Source: a virus
DNA: 25,424 nt
Direction: 5' to 3' (one strand)
Virus record (IMG/VR): IMGVR_UViG_3300047493_000202
Span: 1 to 25,424 of that record
In this document: positions 7,237-14,981 of the stretch, piece after piece
Numbering within the stretch: position 1 is the first letter of the stretch
How the letters are laid out: the number at the start of each line of letters is the position of its first letter
The notes under the pieces: model-generated
Told to the model about the DNA's origin: nothing
The model's input: only the letters and a program-made list of their open reading frames with translations
Database searches by the model: none
Made by a program: the position numbers and the translations under genes

Positions 7237-7284
7237 ACACTACGCGGCACGCCCCCGCACCGCCCGCTGACACATGTCAGCGGG
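7237..7284 (-). promoter_or_regulatory. Candidate late promoter/activator site, PI-like palindrome
   Basis: A perfect inverted repeat, CCCGCTGACA (7263-7272) and TGTCAGCGGG (7275-7284) with two bases between, lies between gpG and gpI. This is where Mu has its C-activated late promoter PI. The same core CGCTGACA-N2-TGTCAGCG occurs once more, before the endolysin gene. A weak -10-like TAGTGT (7237-7242) lies about 34 bases downstream of the centre, close to the spacing at Mor/C-activated promoters. That would put the transcript start at or near the gpI ATG. The activator would be the Mor-family protein at 16819-17154; this is inference. Confidence 0.6.
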
Positions 7285-7310
7285 GCTTGGATTTCGTGCC
7301 TATGGAATGC

Positions 7311-7335
7311 AAAAGGGCGCGGGGCTGTGCGCCCT
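7311..7335 (-). terminator. Probable rho-independent terminator after gpG
   Basis: On the minus strand the stem AGGGCGC (7335-7329) and GCGCCCT (7320-7314) encloses an 8-base loop and is followed by TTTT (7314-7311). It lies 170 bases after the gpG stop and just before the PI-like palindrome, so it would separate the lysis/packaging/head transcript from the following head/tail transcript. The T run is short, so efficiency is uncertain. Confidence 0.55.
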
Positions 7336-7504
7336 CACGCCCTCATGCTATACTGGATTTACGCAAACCGGCCAGCCCATAAAACCCCCTTTTGACCGCC
7401 TTGCAAAAAACCCGTTTTAAAGCCCGTACAGGGCGGGGATATTTCCCTCGGGCCTTTGGTCCCGCACGAACCTGTACCCGCCTAGAATCTCAAATCAGTA
7501 ACGC

Positions 7505-8074
7505 TTAATCGCGGCTTAATAATTGACCCAGGATGTAATCCCGCGCCAGCGCGGTGATCTCGGTTTTATCCACCTCATCGAGCCCCAAATACGGCCTTGC
7601 CGGGATGGTGACGGACTGCGCCAACACCAGGTGCGCCTGCGTGTTGCCCAGCGCACCAGAGTTGCCCTTGGCGAACGTATCCCCCAGCACAAACGCCAGC
7701 GCCTTGGCATTCTTGGGCACGATGGTGGCACCGAACTGATGTACGGCAGCATACGGCCTGTCACTGCCCCAGCTCACCTCATCGGCGCCCAACACATAAT
7801 GCTGGCTTTTTAATAGAGCCTCAGATGCCCTGAGCATACCATAGCCTCGTCCGGCGCTTGACCAAGGCAACATTGCATAGGCAGGGCTCAGGCCAGGCCA
7901 AGGGCTGCCATCCGGGCCAGCCTGCGTGGCAAACCGCAGCTTCGTGCTATCAACGCCAGCGTTACCGATTTGGGAGAGCAGCGGTGCGGTATCAAGCAGG
8001 CTGGCCTCGATCCGGCCCAAGCCGCCTAAAATGGCGGCATCATCAAACGTCAGCTCAAACGCAACCCCGGTCAT
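7505..8074 (-). CDS. Virion morphogenesis protein (Mu gpG-like)
   Basis: This 189-residue protein belongs to the 'phage virion morphogenesis' family (Mu gpG, P2 gpS), a tail completion or terminator factor. Visible signatures are MTGVAFELTFDDAAIL...LGRIE, the PDGSPWPGLSPAYA motif, YGMLRASEALLKSQHYVLG, VSWGSDRPYAAVHQFGA and the C-terminal IPARPYLGLDEVDKTEI. Length is somewhat above Mu gpG (about 156). A good ribosome site (AGGGG, seven bases before the ATG at 8074) supports the start. It follows gpF, as in Mu. The 274 bases after it hold no gene: they contain a terminator-like hairpin and a palindromic promoter candidate. Confidence 0.9.
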   Translation of the reverse strand: MTGVAFELTFDDAAILGGLGRIEASLLDTAPLLSQIGNAGVDSTKLRFATQAGPDGSPWPGLSPAYAMLPWSSAGRGYGMLRASEALLKSQHYVLGADEVSWGSDRPYAAVHQFGATIVPKNAKALAFVLGDTFAKGNSGALGNTQAHLVLAQSVTIPARPYLGLDEVDKTEITALARDYILGQLLSRD

Positions 8075-8187
8075 TTTCTATCCCCTGGATAATTCAACCA
8101 AATTAGCCTATGTAGAGCCTGGACGCGCCGCGACACGGTGTTATTCACCCAGCCGTAGCACGGTTTCGCAAGAAGCCGGAGCGCCAT
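8071..8187 (-). CDS. Possible 38-residue peptide between gpF and gpG
   Basis: An ATG at 8187 opens a 38-codon frame (MALRLLAKPCYGWVNNT...) that ends with TGA overlapping the gpG start (ATGA). The overlap and basic/aromatic composition are suggestive. However, there is no ribosome site, and the frame contains codons that look rare here (CTA, AGG). It lies inside a long inverted repeat. An immunity peptide for the MuF nuclease domain encoded just upstream is conceivable but unsupported. The region may simply be structured noncoding RNA. Confidence 0.2.
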   Translation of the reverse strand: MALRLLAKPCYGWVNNTVSRRVQALHRLIWLNYPGDRK

Positions 8188-8220
8188 GTGAGGTTAGAGG
8201 GTGGCCTCACCGGCGCGTCC
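8121..8220 (-). repeat. Long-range inverted repeat enclosing the gpF-gpG junction
   Basis: GGACGCGCCG at 8121-8130 and CGGCGCGTCC at 8211-8220 are perfect 10-base inverted copies, 80 bases apart. One arm overlaps the last codons of gpF. Inside are smaller hairpins: GTGAGG/CCTCAC (8188-8193 with 8205-8210), CCGT/ACGG and GGTG/CACC. The mRNA could fold into a closed multi-branched domain between the toxin-like minor head gene and gpG. No known RNA family was recognised. Confidence 0.45.
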
Positions 8221-9400
8221 AATCGGATTTTTCACCCACAATGATTTTCGCATGAGCCAGTTGGCTCAGCACATCTTTAACAGAGGTTAGCCGGTAGCTG
8301 ACCAGATAGGTTTCCTTGCGATCCTTGGTGGTTTTAATCACGGCAAACCAAATTCCCGCTGCCTCACGTACCACAACAATTTTCTGGTCACCTTTTTCAA
8401 ATACAAGCTCTGGCGACGCAATCAACTTGTCCAGCGCCACATAGGCTGCCAAATTCAACTCCGGATGCCCAGGGTTGCCCGGCCGCTTGCCGAGCTGCTT
8501 CTTCATCGTATCTGCCGAGAGCAGCACGCGCGGGGATTTTGTGCCCAGCGCCTGCATCAATTTCGCATCCATCGTGCCAACTTGCACAGCACCCTGCGGC
8601 GCCTGCATGAACCGTTCCAGCACCGCCGGCGCCACGGCCGTCTGACCAGGTAGTGCCAGCACCGCCGGCGGCGCGCCGATAGGGCGAACAGAGGGTGTCA
8701 CCGGTATCGGCTTCTTCTCCAGCCAGGCGCGGCCTGGGTTGCCGACAAAGCCGGGGTCAACGCCCACCGGATATTTCGTGACAATCCCCGTGGTGCGGTT
8801 GATGTACTCCCGCCATTGCAGCTTGGGGCTGTCATCCAGCCCGTCTTTGCCCATGCGTGCCAGGCCGCGGTCATTGGTGGCGCTCACATAGCAGTGGCAG
8901 CCCCAGCCATTGGGCGGGTAGCAGGTGGCCCAGAACGGATCATCCGCCCGCAGCACCATGCCATCCCAGGCCAAATGCTGCAGGCGCGGATGCGGGCAGT
9001 TAACGTGGTGATATTGCCAGTACGGAAAGGCCGCCAGCACCGCCGGCTGCGTCATCTGCGCATAGCGCCCGGCCGCGTAGGCGGTGCTCATGTTGGTCTC
9101 GTAGATGATGCGCGCTCGCCAGCCAGGGTCCCCCGTATGCTTCCAGCCATATTTTTTTACTAGGTCATGAAACGTCCCGCGAAATTCGTTAAACCCTTTG
9201 CCCTCGCTCAGCCCCTTATCAATCGCGTCTCGAAAATCCTGGATCAGCGCTTTGTCCGTCGCGCCCGCCACCGCGAAGCTGCGCGCATGCGCCTCATCCA
9301 TCACCGCCGTCCAATGGCTGGACGGCATGTTGGTTTTCTGGCGGAAAAAATCCACCGCCTCCTGGAAGGGTTTTACGAGTGCCTTGGCTTCCCCAGCCAT
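8207..9400 (-). CDS. Minor head protein MuF with C-terminal nuclease-like toxin domain
   Basis: This 397-residue protein has two parts. Residues 15-230 are a Mu gpF / SPP1 gp7 minor head domain: EAVDFFRQKTNMPSSHWTAV, WRARIIYETNMSTAYAAGRY, a Cys/His-rich stretch NCPHPRLQHLAWDGMVL and CYPPNGWGCHCYV. Residues 231-285 are a Pro/Ala-rich linker. Residues 286-397 (VLLSADTMKKQLGK...HPELNLAAYVALDKL...YLVSYRLTSVKDVL) resemble the 'phage Barnase-EndoU-ColicinE5/D-RelE-like' (PBECR) nuclease domains that are fused to MuF proteins and are thought to act as toxins carried with the virion. The MuF part is clear; the exact nuclease family and its activity are inference from the motif pattern. It lies directly after the portal gene (gp29), and the start ATG at 9400 overlaps nothing. 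Confidence 0.85.
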   Translation of the reverse strand: MAGEAKALVKPFQEAVDFFRQKTNMPSSHWTAVMDEAHARSFAVAGATDKALIQDFRDAIDKGLSEGKGFNEFRGTFHDLVKKYGWKHTGDPGWRARIIYETNMSTAYAAGRYAQMTQPAVLAAFPYWQYHHVNCPHPRLQHLAWDGMVLRADDPFWATCYPPNGWGCHCYVSATNDRGLARMGKDGLDDSPKLQWREYINRTTGIVTKYPVGVDPGFVGNPGRAWLEKKPIPVTPSVRPIGAPPAVLALPGQTAVAPAVLERFMQAPQGAVQVGTMDAKLMQALGTKSPRVLLSADTMKKQLGKRPGNPGHPELNLAAYVALDKLIASPELVFEKGDQKIVVVREAAGIWFAVIKTTKDRKETYLVSYRLTSVKDVLSQLAHAKIIVGEKSDWTRR

Positions 9401-9402
9401 AG

Positions 9403-11085
9403 TTAAGACTTATGGAAGCCGGGCAGCCCCGTAATCTCGTCCAGCAGCTCGGCCTGGCCCACCAGGTTGGCCAGCGCCATGCCCTGCATCATCGCGGTCT
9501 GGAAGGCGTGGCTATCGAGTTTCAAATGTTCAAGCCGCACCGCCAGATCATCCATGCTGGTGGATGCTTCAAAACAGTCCCGCACCTGATCCGTCATTCC
9601 GCCCAGCGCCTTGCCGGCCTCTGTCTCCACCCGGTCGATCAGCGTGTCCAGCGCCTTCTTCTGCGCCGTCTGCAGCGCCGTGAACCGGCCGAACAGCGGC
9701 CTGGCCGTCATCAGCGCCCGCTCGTCGGAATTCGGGTTAATCTCCGGGTGCGGGTTGGCCTTTGGCTTCAGGTCCGCCTTCACCAGCGGGTTGCCATCCT
9801 CATCCACCTGGCCGGGTGCCGGCGCCGGCGGCGGCCCGATCACTTCGTCATGCGGCCCCGGCTCTGTCAGTTGCAGCCGGTCCCGCAGCTCGGATGCCTT
9901 AGCTTTAAAGCCCAGCGGGCCGAGGTCAGCGACGGACGCAATCACGTCACTCAACGGCACCTGCTCCTCCGTGCCGATCTTGATGCGCGGATACGCATCC
10001 TGCGGCCCAAACGTGAACGCAATCATCGCCGGCCCGATCTGCCGGTTAAAACTGCCCGCCAGCATCATGGCGTCAAATTTCTCCACATCCTGCTCGCCGG
10101 CGCGGTGCTCCTTGCCCACCGCATGGCCGCCGGATATCGCATCCATGCCGGCGGTGCCGCCCAGCACCAACTTGCTGGCCTGCTGGTCCAGCCAGTTCAT
10201 CCGCTCAGAATACAGCCGGGAGCCGTCATTCGCGCCCTTGGCCTCGACAAACTCCATCTCCATAGATTTCGGGATGATCGCCGCGAGGTCCCCGCCAATG
10301 CTGCGCACCGCGCGCCACAGCGTGCGCTTGTCATCGCTCGAAGCCTCAGCGCCATAGCGCCCCAGGCGCACCGGCAGCCCATAGCCCTGCACAAACAGCG
10401 CCCAATCCTTCAGGGTGTAGCTGGAATACATCCACATCCACGCGATGATGCGCGAGATACCGCTGCGCGCCACGCCGCCGGATTTCACCTTGTGCCCATG
10501 CAGCCAGAATTTATGCCGCGCCAGTGGCGTAAAGCCTGCATTGTCGCGCAGCAACAGCGTCTCTCCATCTTCCCAGCTCACCTCAAAATCTCGCTGGTGG
10601 CGCCACAGAATTTCCGCCGGCTGCACGCGGCCAGGCGCACTCTCCCAAATGATCTCATTGGCGGTAAACCCCTTGCCCACCGCATCCATCGCGTCATACA
10701 GCGCGTGCTGTAAAATCTCTTTATCCAGCCAGGCGCGCAGAAAATCCCCATGCCGCTTGGCATCCTTGCCGGTCTTGGCATCCTCCACGGTAATCGGCAG
10801 CAAGGCCACCTGGCGCTTACGTTTGGAGAGCACCGCCGTGTAGTGCGGGAACAGCTCCTCCATCTCTTCCGCCAAGGTAAACCAGTCACGCGAATTGAAA
10901 TTGTCAGCGCCGCGCAGGATCATCCCCAGCCGCCCAGGGTCAATCCCAAACGCCAGATGTCCGGCAAAGGGGGGCCTGGTCGAAAAACTGCTGGGCGAGG
11001 CGACCTGCTGTTTGAGCTGGGCGATCTCCGCACGCGGGATGACGGCGCCAAATTGGTCGATAATCGGCCGGTAATCATCCGCCAT
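9403..11085 (-). CDS. Portal protein (Mu gp29-like, DUF935)
   Basis: This 560-residue protein forms the dodecameric portal through which DNA enters and leaves the head. DUF935 signatures are clear: DPGRLGMILRGADNFNSRDWFTLAEEMEE, HYTAVLSKRKRQVALLP, GFTANEIIWESAPGRVQP, HKFWLHGHKVKSGG, GISRIIAWMWMYSSYTLKDWALFVQGYGLPVRLGRY, and KLVLGGTAGMDAISGGHAVGKEHRAGEQDV. The tail from residue 410 is Pro-rich, then helical. The ATG at 11085 (MADDYRP) overlaps the previous gene by eleven bases. An in-frame ATG 13 codons upstream exists but would add an odd Arg/Trp-rich leader. It stops with TAA three bases before the gpF-like start. Confidence 0.95.
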   Translation of the reverse strand: MADDYRPIIDQFGAVIPRAEIAQLKQQVASPSSFSTRPPFAGHLAFGIDPGRLGMILRGADNFNSRDWFTLAEEMEELFPHYTAVLSKRKRQVALLPITVEDAKTGKDAKRHGDFLRAWLDKEILQHALYDAMDAVGKGFTANEIIWESAPGRVQPAEILWRHQRDFEVSWEDGETLLLRDNAGFTPLARHKFWLHGHKVKSGGVARSGISRIIAWMWMYSSYTLKDWALFVQGYGLPVRLGRYGAEASSDDKRTLWRAVRSIGGDLAAIIPKSMEMEFVEAKGANDGSRLYSERMNWLDQQASKLVLGGTAGMDAISGGHAVGKEHRAGEQDVEKFDAMMLAGSFNRQIGPAMIAFTFGPQDAYPRIKIGTEEQVPLSDVIASVADLGPLGFKAKASELRDRLQLTEPGPHDEVIGPPPAPAPGQVDEDGNPLVKADLKPKANPHPEINPNSDERALMTARPLFGRFTALQTAQKKALDTLIDRVETEAGKALGGMTDQVRDCFEASTSMDDLAVRLEHLKLDSHAFQTAMMQGMALANLVGQAELLDEITGLPGFHKS

Positions 11086-11287
11086 GTGTCTGCTCCCCCG
11101 CCAAGGCCGCCAGCCGCGCATCAACCGCCGCTTGCACAGCCCTCAGCCGTTCCCGCGCCGCATCCATCCACGCCTGCCAATCCCGCAACCGCTCCTGATA
11201 ATCCGCCGCCCGCAACGCCGCCTCAGCCGCCGCCATCTCGGCCGCCAGCTCAGCAAAGGTCATTTCAGCGAGATAATTTCCGCTCAC
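11075..11287 (-). CDS. Small helical protein of unknown function between terminase and portal
   Basis: This 70-residue protein is almost entirely alpha-helical by composition (LAAEMAAAEAALRAADYQERLRDWQAWMDAARERLRAVQAAVDARLAALAG) with a heptad-like Ala/Leu pattern that suggests a coiled coil. It starts at 11287, overlapping the stop of the upstream gene (GTGA/ATGA type), and overlaps the portal start. It stands in the place where other phages carry small head-joining (gpW-like) proteins, but I see no gpW signature. Family unknown. Confidence 0.7.
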   Translation of the reverse strand: MSGNYLAEMTFAELAAEMAAAEAALRAADYQERLRDWQAWMDAARERLRAVQAAVDARLAALAGEQTHGG

Positions 11288-11589
11288 AGCCGTGCTCCCA
11301 TTTCCTGCACCACCGGGTCATGCGGCGGCAGTTTCGGTGCCTGGTCGCGCGGCATCTGGCGGCGGTATTTCCAGGCCAAGTCTTTGATCAGCCTGATCTC
11401 ATAGTCAGACGGCATTTGCCGCAGCACGCAAACCTTCACATCCAGCCGCTCGATCGTCCCGCCATCCAGCGTGTGCGTCGGCAGTTTCAGCCCAACCAGT
11501 TTCTCGACATGGATCGCCCATACCTGGATCAGCGCCTTTTCCACCCGCGCCGCATCATCGTCATCCGCTTCCGGTTGCGCATAGGCCAT
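11284..11589 (-). CDS. Conserved-looking 101-residue protein between terminase and portal
   Basis: This protein of unknown family begins MAYAQPEADDDDAARVEKALIQVWA and includes a middle portion with DVKVCVLRQMPSDYEIRLIKDLAWKYRRQMPRDQ. It has no membrane segment or metal motif. The ATG overlaps the terminase stop by four bases (ATGA), and its own stop overlaps the next gene, so it belongs to the packaging operon. It could be a small packaging or head-assembly accessory; that is inference from position only. Confidence 0.7.
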   Translation of the reverse strand: MAYAQPEADDDDAARVEKALIQVWAIHVEKLVGLKLPTHTLDGGTIERLDVKVCVLRQMPSDYEIRLIKDLAWKYRRQMPRDQAPKLPPHDPVVQEMGARL

Positions 11590-13172
11590 CAGTAAATCCT
11601 CCGGGTCAGTTCGGGCATCCAGCCACCGCCATTGCTGGCCGCATCATCGGCGGCATCCTGCTCGGCCGCCGTATTGTGCCAGCCAGGCGTGCTACTGGTG
11701 GCACCCGCGCGCGGCACCGCCTCGTACTCGTAAACCTCACGCTCCGCTCGGCTCGCCGCGATCGCCAGCACGCAGGCCACTGCCGCGTCGCCATGCCGCT
11801 TTTTGTCCTTCTCGCCAGTTCGCTCATCCGGCACCCGCCCCACACCGCGCACCAGGCGCAACAGCCGGAGGTCATCCATCACCTCGCGGTCGCGCGGTAT
11901 CTCAATCATGCCGTCATCAAACTGAGATTTCAGCCGTGGCATATTCTCCCGGTACCAAGGCTCCGTGAGCATCACGCACTCAATGCGCTCGCCATATTTC
12001 TGGAGCGACACTTCGGCCAGGTACGATCCATTCCCGCCCGCATCAAATTTCCCGGCGCGGAACAGCGGCAGCCGGTCGATAATGTAATGCACAATCTGCG
12101 CTTGGGCGGTATGCGGCACATTGCGCATTTCCAGAATAAACGGCGTGCGCAGCACAAGGTCCCGCCCGATCGCCAGCGGCCAGAACACCGACAAATCCCG
12201 CTTGCGCCCAAAATCATCCCCAAACACGTGCGGGCATTTCGGGTCGAGCAACTGCAACAGGGGCAGCAGCTCACGCTCGCAAAAATCTCTTATCTCGGCA
12301 GTGCGCAAATGCTCCGCCATCATCAAAAAGCTCTGCGGCAACTCCAGCCGCACCACGGGTATCCCACCCCGCTGGCACCGCTCAATCACCGCGGCGGAAA
12401 GGAACGCGCCGTTACCTTGCGCAGGCACGCAGAACAACTCCTCATCGGCATCATCGCCATACTGCGCAACAATCTCCGCCCGCCAGGCTACTTCCGCCTC
12501 GGGGCTCCAAACCTGCCCGGTCTTCGCAAAAATCCGCTTAACCAGGCCGTCCTTAATCGCATCATCCAACGTGGTGCGCAGCACATGGTAAGGCTTTTTG
12601 CCCGCCCGGATATCATTCACCAGCGTATTGAACGCATTCTCCTGGCCTTTGTGGGTGGAGAGCACAACCACTTTCCCGCCCCACATCAACAGCGCCAGGG
12701 CAGATTTCAGCACCTCGTCCAGATTATCATGGAAGGCAGCCTCGTCGATAATCACAAGCCCCTGCTTGCCGCGCAGCGCGCGGGGGGCAGAGGAAAGCGC
12801 CGATATTTCAAAGCCAGACGCAAATTTAATCCGGAAGGTCAAAATTTCCTTCTCGGGATTTTCCGGGTCGGTGAAGAAACTCTCTTCCAGCTCGCCGGCG
12901 GCCATCTGCAAGCTCTTCGCCCAGTCGCCGCAATAGCCGACGAACTCACGGGTCATGTCCTTGTCATAACCCATGTAATAAACATCCATCCCGCCGGCGG
13001 CCGTCTCCGCCGCAGCGGTCAGAACGGCAACAGCAGCCATCGACCAGGAATAACCAGTCCGGCGAGATTTCTCAGCCACCACCACGGCATATTGAGACAC
13101 AGAGGCCATAAGCCTCTGTTGAAACTCAACAAAAACCTCCGGCAGATCAATCAGGGCGGCATCAGCATCCAT
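11589..13172 (-). CDS. Terminase large subunit (Mu gp28-like)
   Basis: This 527-residue packaging motor uses ATP hydrolysis to pump DNA and a nuclease to cut it, in Mu by the headful mechanism. The ATPase half shows an unusual P-loop EKSRRTGYSW (residues 34-43; the Mu gp28 type), a Walker B strand LVIIDEAAFHDN (139-150) and a coupling motif KVVVLSTHKG (167-176). The nuclease half begins around HVFGDDFGRKRDLSVFW, with an Asp in the RNase-H-like first strand, and later has RLKSQFDDGMIEIPRDREVMDDLRLL. The ATG at 13172 (MDADAALIDLPEVF) overlaps the RMF-like gene by eleven bases. A longer in-frame extension to 13304 is Arg-rich and is read through the upstream gene, so I reject it. Confidence 0.95.
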   Translation of the reverse strand: MDADAALIDLPEVFVEFQQRLMASVSQYAVVVAEKSRRTGYSWSMAAVAVLTAAAETAAGGMDVYYMGYDKDMTREFVGYCGDWAKSLQMAAGELEESFFTDPENPEKEILTFRIKFASGFEISALSSAPRALRGKQGLVIIDEAAFHDNLDEVLKSALALLMWGGKVVVLSTHKGQENAFNTLVNDIRAGKKPYHVLRTTLDDAIKDGLVKRIFAKTGQVWSPEAEVAWRAEIVAQYGDDADEELFCVPAQGNGAFLSAAVIERCQRGGIPVVRLELPQSFLMMAEHLRTAEIRDFCERELLPLLQLLDPKCPHVFGDDFGRKRDLSVFWPLAIGRDLVLRTPFILEMRNVPHTAQAQIVHYIIDRLPLFRAGKFDAGGNGSYLAEVSLQKYGERIECVMLTEPWYRENMPRLKSQFDDGMIEIPRDREVMDDLRLLRLVRGVGRVPDERTGEKDKKRHGDAAVACVLAIAASRAEREVYEYEAVPRAGATSSTPGWHNTAAEQDAADDAASNGGGWMPELTRRIY

Positions 13173-13413
13173 GCCGCGCCCGCGCATCTTTTGTGTATTG
13201 CCACCTGGGCGCCGTCCGGGCCTGCGCCTCGCGGAATCCCTGCAACCAAATCTCATGCAAAGCGTGCCCCGGCGTGAACGGGTTCTCCCCCTCACACCCG
13301 CCACTCACAAACGCCTCAACCCCATCCAGCTCTGCCACGCGCTCAAAATCCACCATTTTGCCGGCATCGGCAGAATGGTTCACGGGGCGCTCACAAACGT
13401 CCAGCATGGTCAT
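13162..13413 (-). CDS. RMF-like (ribosome modulation factor/CrpP fold) phage protein
   Basis: This protein has 83 residues. The segment SGGCEGENPFTPGHALHEIWLQGFREA (residues 37-63) has the pattern 'G...C..NPF..G..LHE.W..G(F/W)..A' of ribosome modulation factor and CrpP-like small proteins, which bind ribosomes or act as small host-take-over factors. It sits directly before the terminase, a position where Mu-like phages of Alphaproteobacteria often carry such a gene. Its ATG overlaps the stop of the Gp49-like gene (ATGA), and its end overlaps the terminase start. Whether it still binds ribosomes is unknown; a DNA-packaging accessory role is an alternative. Confidence 0.6.
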   Translation of the reverse strand: MTMLDVCERPVNHSADAGKMVDFERVAELDGVEAFVSGGCEGENPFTPGHALHEIWLQGFREAQARTAPRWQYTKDARARHGC

Positions 13414-13745
13414 CAGTCGGCCTTCGCGGCCGATAAAATGCTCTTGAGCAAATACCCCTCAAAAGCCCAAATCTTCCGCCGGGCGTCTAGCCGCGCCAAT
13501 CTCTTGCCGATAACCGCATCAAAATTCTCGATGCTGGCAGAAGCACTTTCACCCACAACCTGAAAACCATTCTTCAGCGTCAAAGCACAAACGGTCAGAG
13601 AGGTATCAGGAAAATGATGGTACTGTTCCCGCACAATCTGCGCATCAATATGCTCCGGCGTTAGGCGCGGCGCATTCAACCCTTTCTCAACCAGCTCCTT
13701 TTCAAGAGCCGCTTCACCATTAACAATTTTCACAATTTCGCTCAT
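13413..13745 (-). CDS. Gp49 family protein (N4 Gp49 / Sf6 gene 66-like)
   Basis: This 110-residue protein has the Gp49 signature: RLTPEHIDAQIVREQYHHFPDTSLTVCALTLKNGFQVVGESASAS followed by FDAVIGKRLARLDARRKIWAFEGYLLKS. Proteins of this family occur in many unrelated phages and have no assigned biochemical role. It lies between the gp27-like and RMF-like genes, with ATGA overlaps on both sides, so it is expressed with packaging genes. The length is typical. Confidence 0.85.
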   Translation of the reverse strand: MSEIVKIVNGEAALEKELVEKGLNAPRLTPEHIDAQIVREQYHHFPDTSLTVCALTLKNGFQVVGESASASIENFDAVIGKRLARLDARRKIWAFEGYLLKSILSAAKAD

Positions 13746-14323
13746 GCCTTCACCCCAAAAATCCGCGCCTTAATCACCGCCACGGTATCCCCGGTGAGCC
13801 CGGCGGATTTGTCCCGCGCCACCTCTTCCACCGCCGCCATCGCCTCAGCCTTAGCCCGCTCCGCCGCGCGCTTCTCGGCCAACGTCAAAAACTCCACATT
13901 GCTCTTGCTGGCGCGCCCCAACTCGGCCAGCGCCTTCGCCAGCATCATCAACCCTTCCGGGTTACCCTGCAGCGCCGCGTGGCCATCCGCATCAACCTGG
14001 CCCCTCTCCAGCGCGTTGATGAACAGATCATTGATAGCACCATGCAGCAGCTCGATGTTCAGCCGCGCCGTCTTGCTCTCCGGCGCATCCCCCAGCTCGC
14101 GTACCAGCGCCTCCGCCACCACGCGGGAGGAGCGCATTTTCTCAGCCAGTTTATCAAAGCCTTTGATGTGCCGGCCGAGCGCGGAACGAGACACCGCCAC
14201 ATGGCTGCGCATATCCGCCAGATGGCTCATAATCTGGTCCAGTGTATGCCCTTCCCCCCGCAACTTACCGATCAGCTCGCGGACTTCCGGCGGCAGTTTA
14301 TCGATGCTGGAAGGGCGCGCCAT
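13742..14323 (-). CDS. Mu gp27-like DUF3486 protein, putative terminase small subunit
   Basis: This 193-residue protein starts MARPSSIDKLPPEVRELIGKLRGEGHTLDQI, the DUF3486 hallmark, followed by VAVSRSALGRHIKGFDKLAEKMRSS, which looks like a helix-turn-helix. The middle helix bundle (ALVRELGDAPESKTARLNIELLHGAINDLF) and the C-terminal KRAAERAKAEAMAAVEEVARD are typical of the family. In Mu this gene precedes gp28 and is considered the small terminase subunit that recognises the packaging site. It overlaps both neighbours by one to four bases. Confidence 0.85.
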   Translation of the reverse strand: MARPSSIDKLPPEVRELIGKLRGEGHTLDQIMSHLADMRSHVAVSRSALGRHIKGFDKLAEKMRSSRVVAEALVRELGDAPESKTARLNIELLHGAINDLFINALERGQVDADGHAALQGNPEGLMMLAKALAELGRASKSNVEFLTLAEKRAAERAKAEAMAAVEEVARDKSAGLTGDTVAVIKARIFGVKA

Positions 14324-14631
14324 CAGCCCGGCTCACGCCGCGCCACACCAGGGTAATGCCGGCCTTTCGCCACCTCCTGGCCCGCGTTGAGCAAATGCGT
14401 GATCCATAATTCACCACTCTGCGCCGCAATCTTTTCCAGCCGCACCAGGCCGTGCTCATCAAGGTACATGAGGTCGGCACGCACCATATCCCGGGTAGGA
14501 TGATGTCCGAACGTCTCGATCGCCTGTTTCAGTACCGTCTCGTTACCCGAAAAACCATATTCATCCAGCGCCCGCAGAATGATCAGCCGACGGTCTTCAC
14601 TCATGAATTCTGCAAAACTTTTAGCGCTCAT
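14323..14631 (-). CDS. VpaChn25_0724-type phage protein (winged-helix-like, Mu gp26 position)
   Basis: This 102-residue protein contains MSEDRRLIILRALDEYGFSGNETVLKQAIETFGHHPTRDMVRADLMYLDEHGLVRLE, which matches the VpaChn25_0724-type small phage proteins and reads like a winged helix (recognition helix around DMVRADLMYL, wing after GLVRLEK). It could bind phage DNA at packaging or act as a regulator; the family has no established function. It overlaps DUF2730 upstream and gp27 downstream and is in the right place for Mu gp26. Confidence 0.78.
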   Translation of the reverse strand: MSAKSFAEFMSEDRRLIILRALDEYGFSGNETVLKQAIETFGHHPTRDMVRADLMYLDEHGLVRLEKIAAQSGELWITHLLNAGQEVAKGRHYPGVARREPG

Positions 14632-14978
14632 GGCCTGCTCTCCTGCATCCGGTATTCCACCAGCAGCCCCACCTGGTGCTCGATGCGGATCATGATGTCC
14701 CGCACGCCGCGAATTTCACTCACCTGGGAGGCAACCGTCTGCTCCACCACGCGCAGCCTGCCATCAAATCCTTTCAAGTCCTGCTCATCGGCTTTGCGGT
14801 CCAGCTTGTCGGCGATCTCGGCCAGTTTGGCGTTCAACTGCCCCTCGATCTTCACCAGATTATCCTGGCTCACATAGGTCGCGCGCAATTTCCAAAAAAA
14901 CGCCGCCATCACGCCATTGCCAACGGCGATTAAAAACGTCGCACCCTCAAAGATGGCCTGCCAGGCATTCGCACCCAC
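14628..14978 (-). CDS. DUF2730 membrane-anchored coiled-coil protein (Mu gp25 position)
   Basis: This 116-residue protein starts with a hydrophobic segment (FEGATFLIAVGNGVMAAFFW, about residues 10-29), presumably one membrane helix. A long amphipathic coiled coil follows (DNLVKIEGQLNAKLAEIADKLDRKADEQDLKGFDGRLRVVEQTVASQVSEI). This is the DUF2730 layout found between the lysis genes and gp26/gp27 in Mu-like phages. Its role is not established; a membrane-bound lysis or assembly helper is possible. It begins three bases after the o-spanin stop. Confidence 0.8.
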   Translation of the reverse strand: MGANAWQAIFEGATFLIAVGNGVMAAFFWKLRATYVSQDNLVKIEGQLNAKLAEIADKLDRKADEQDLKGFDGRLRVVEQTVASQVSEIRGVRDIMIRIEHQVGLLVEYRMQESRP

Positions 14979-14981
14979 GGC

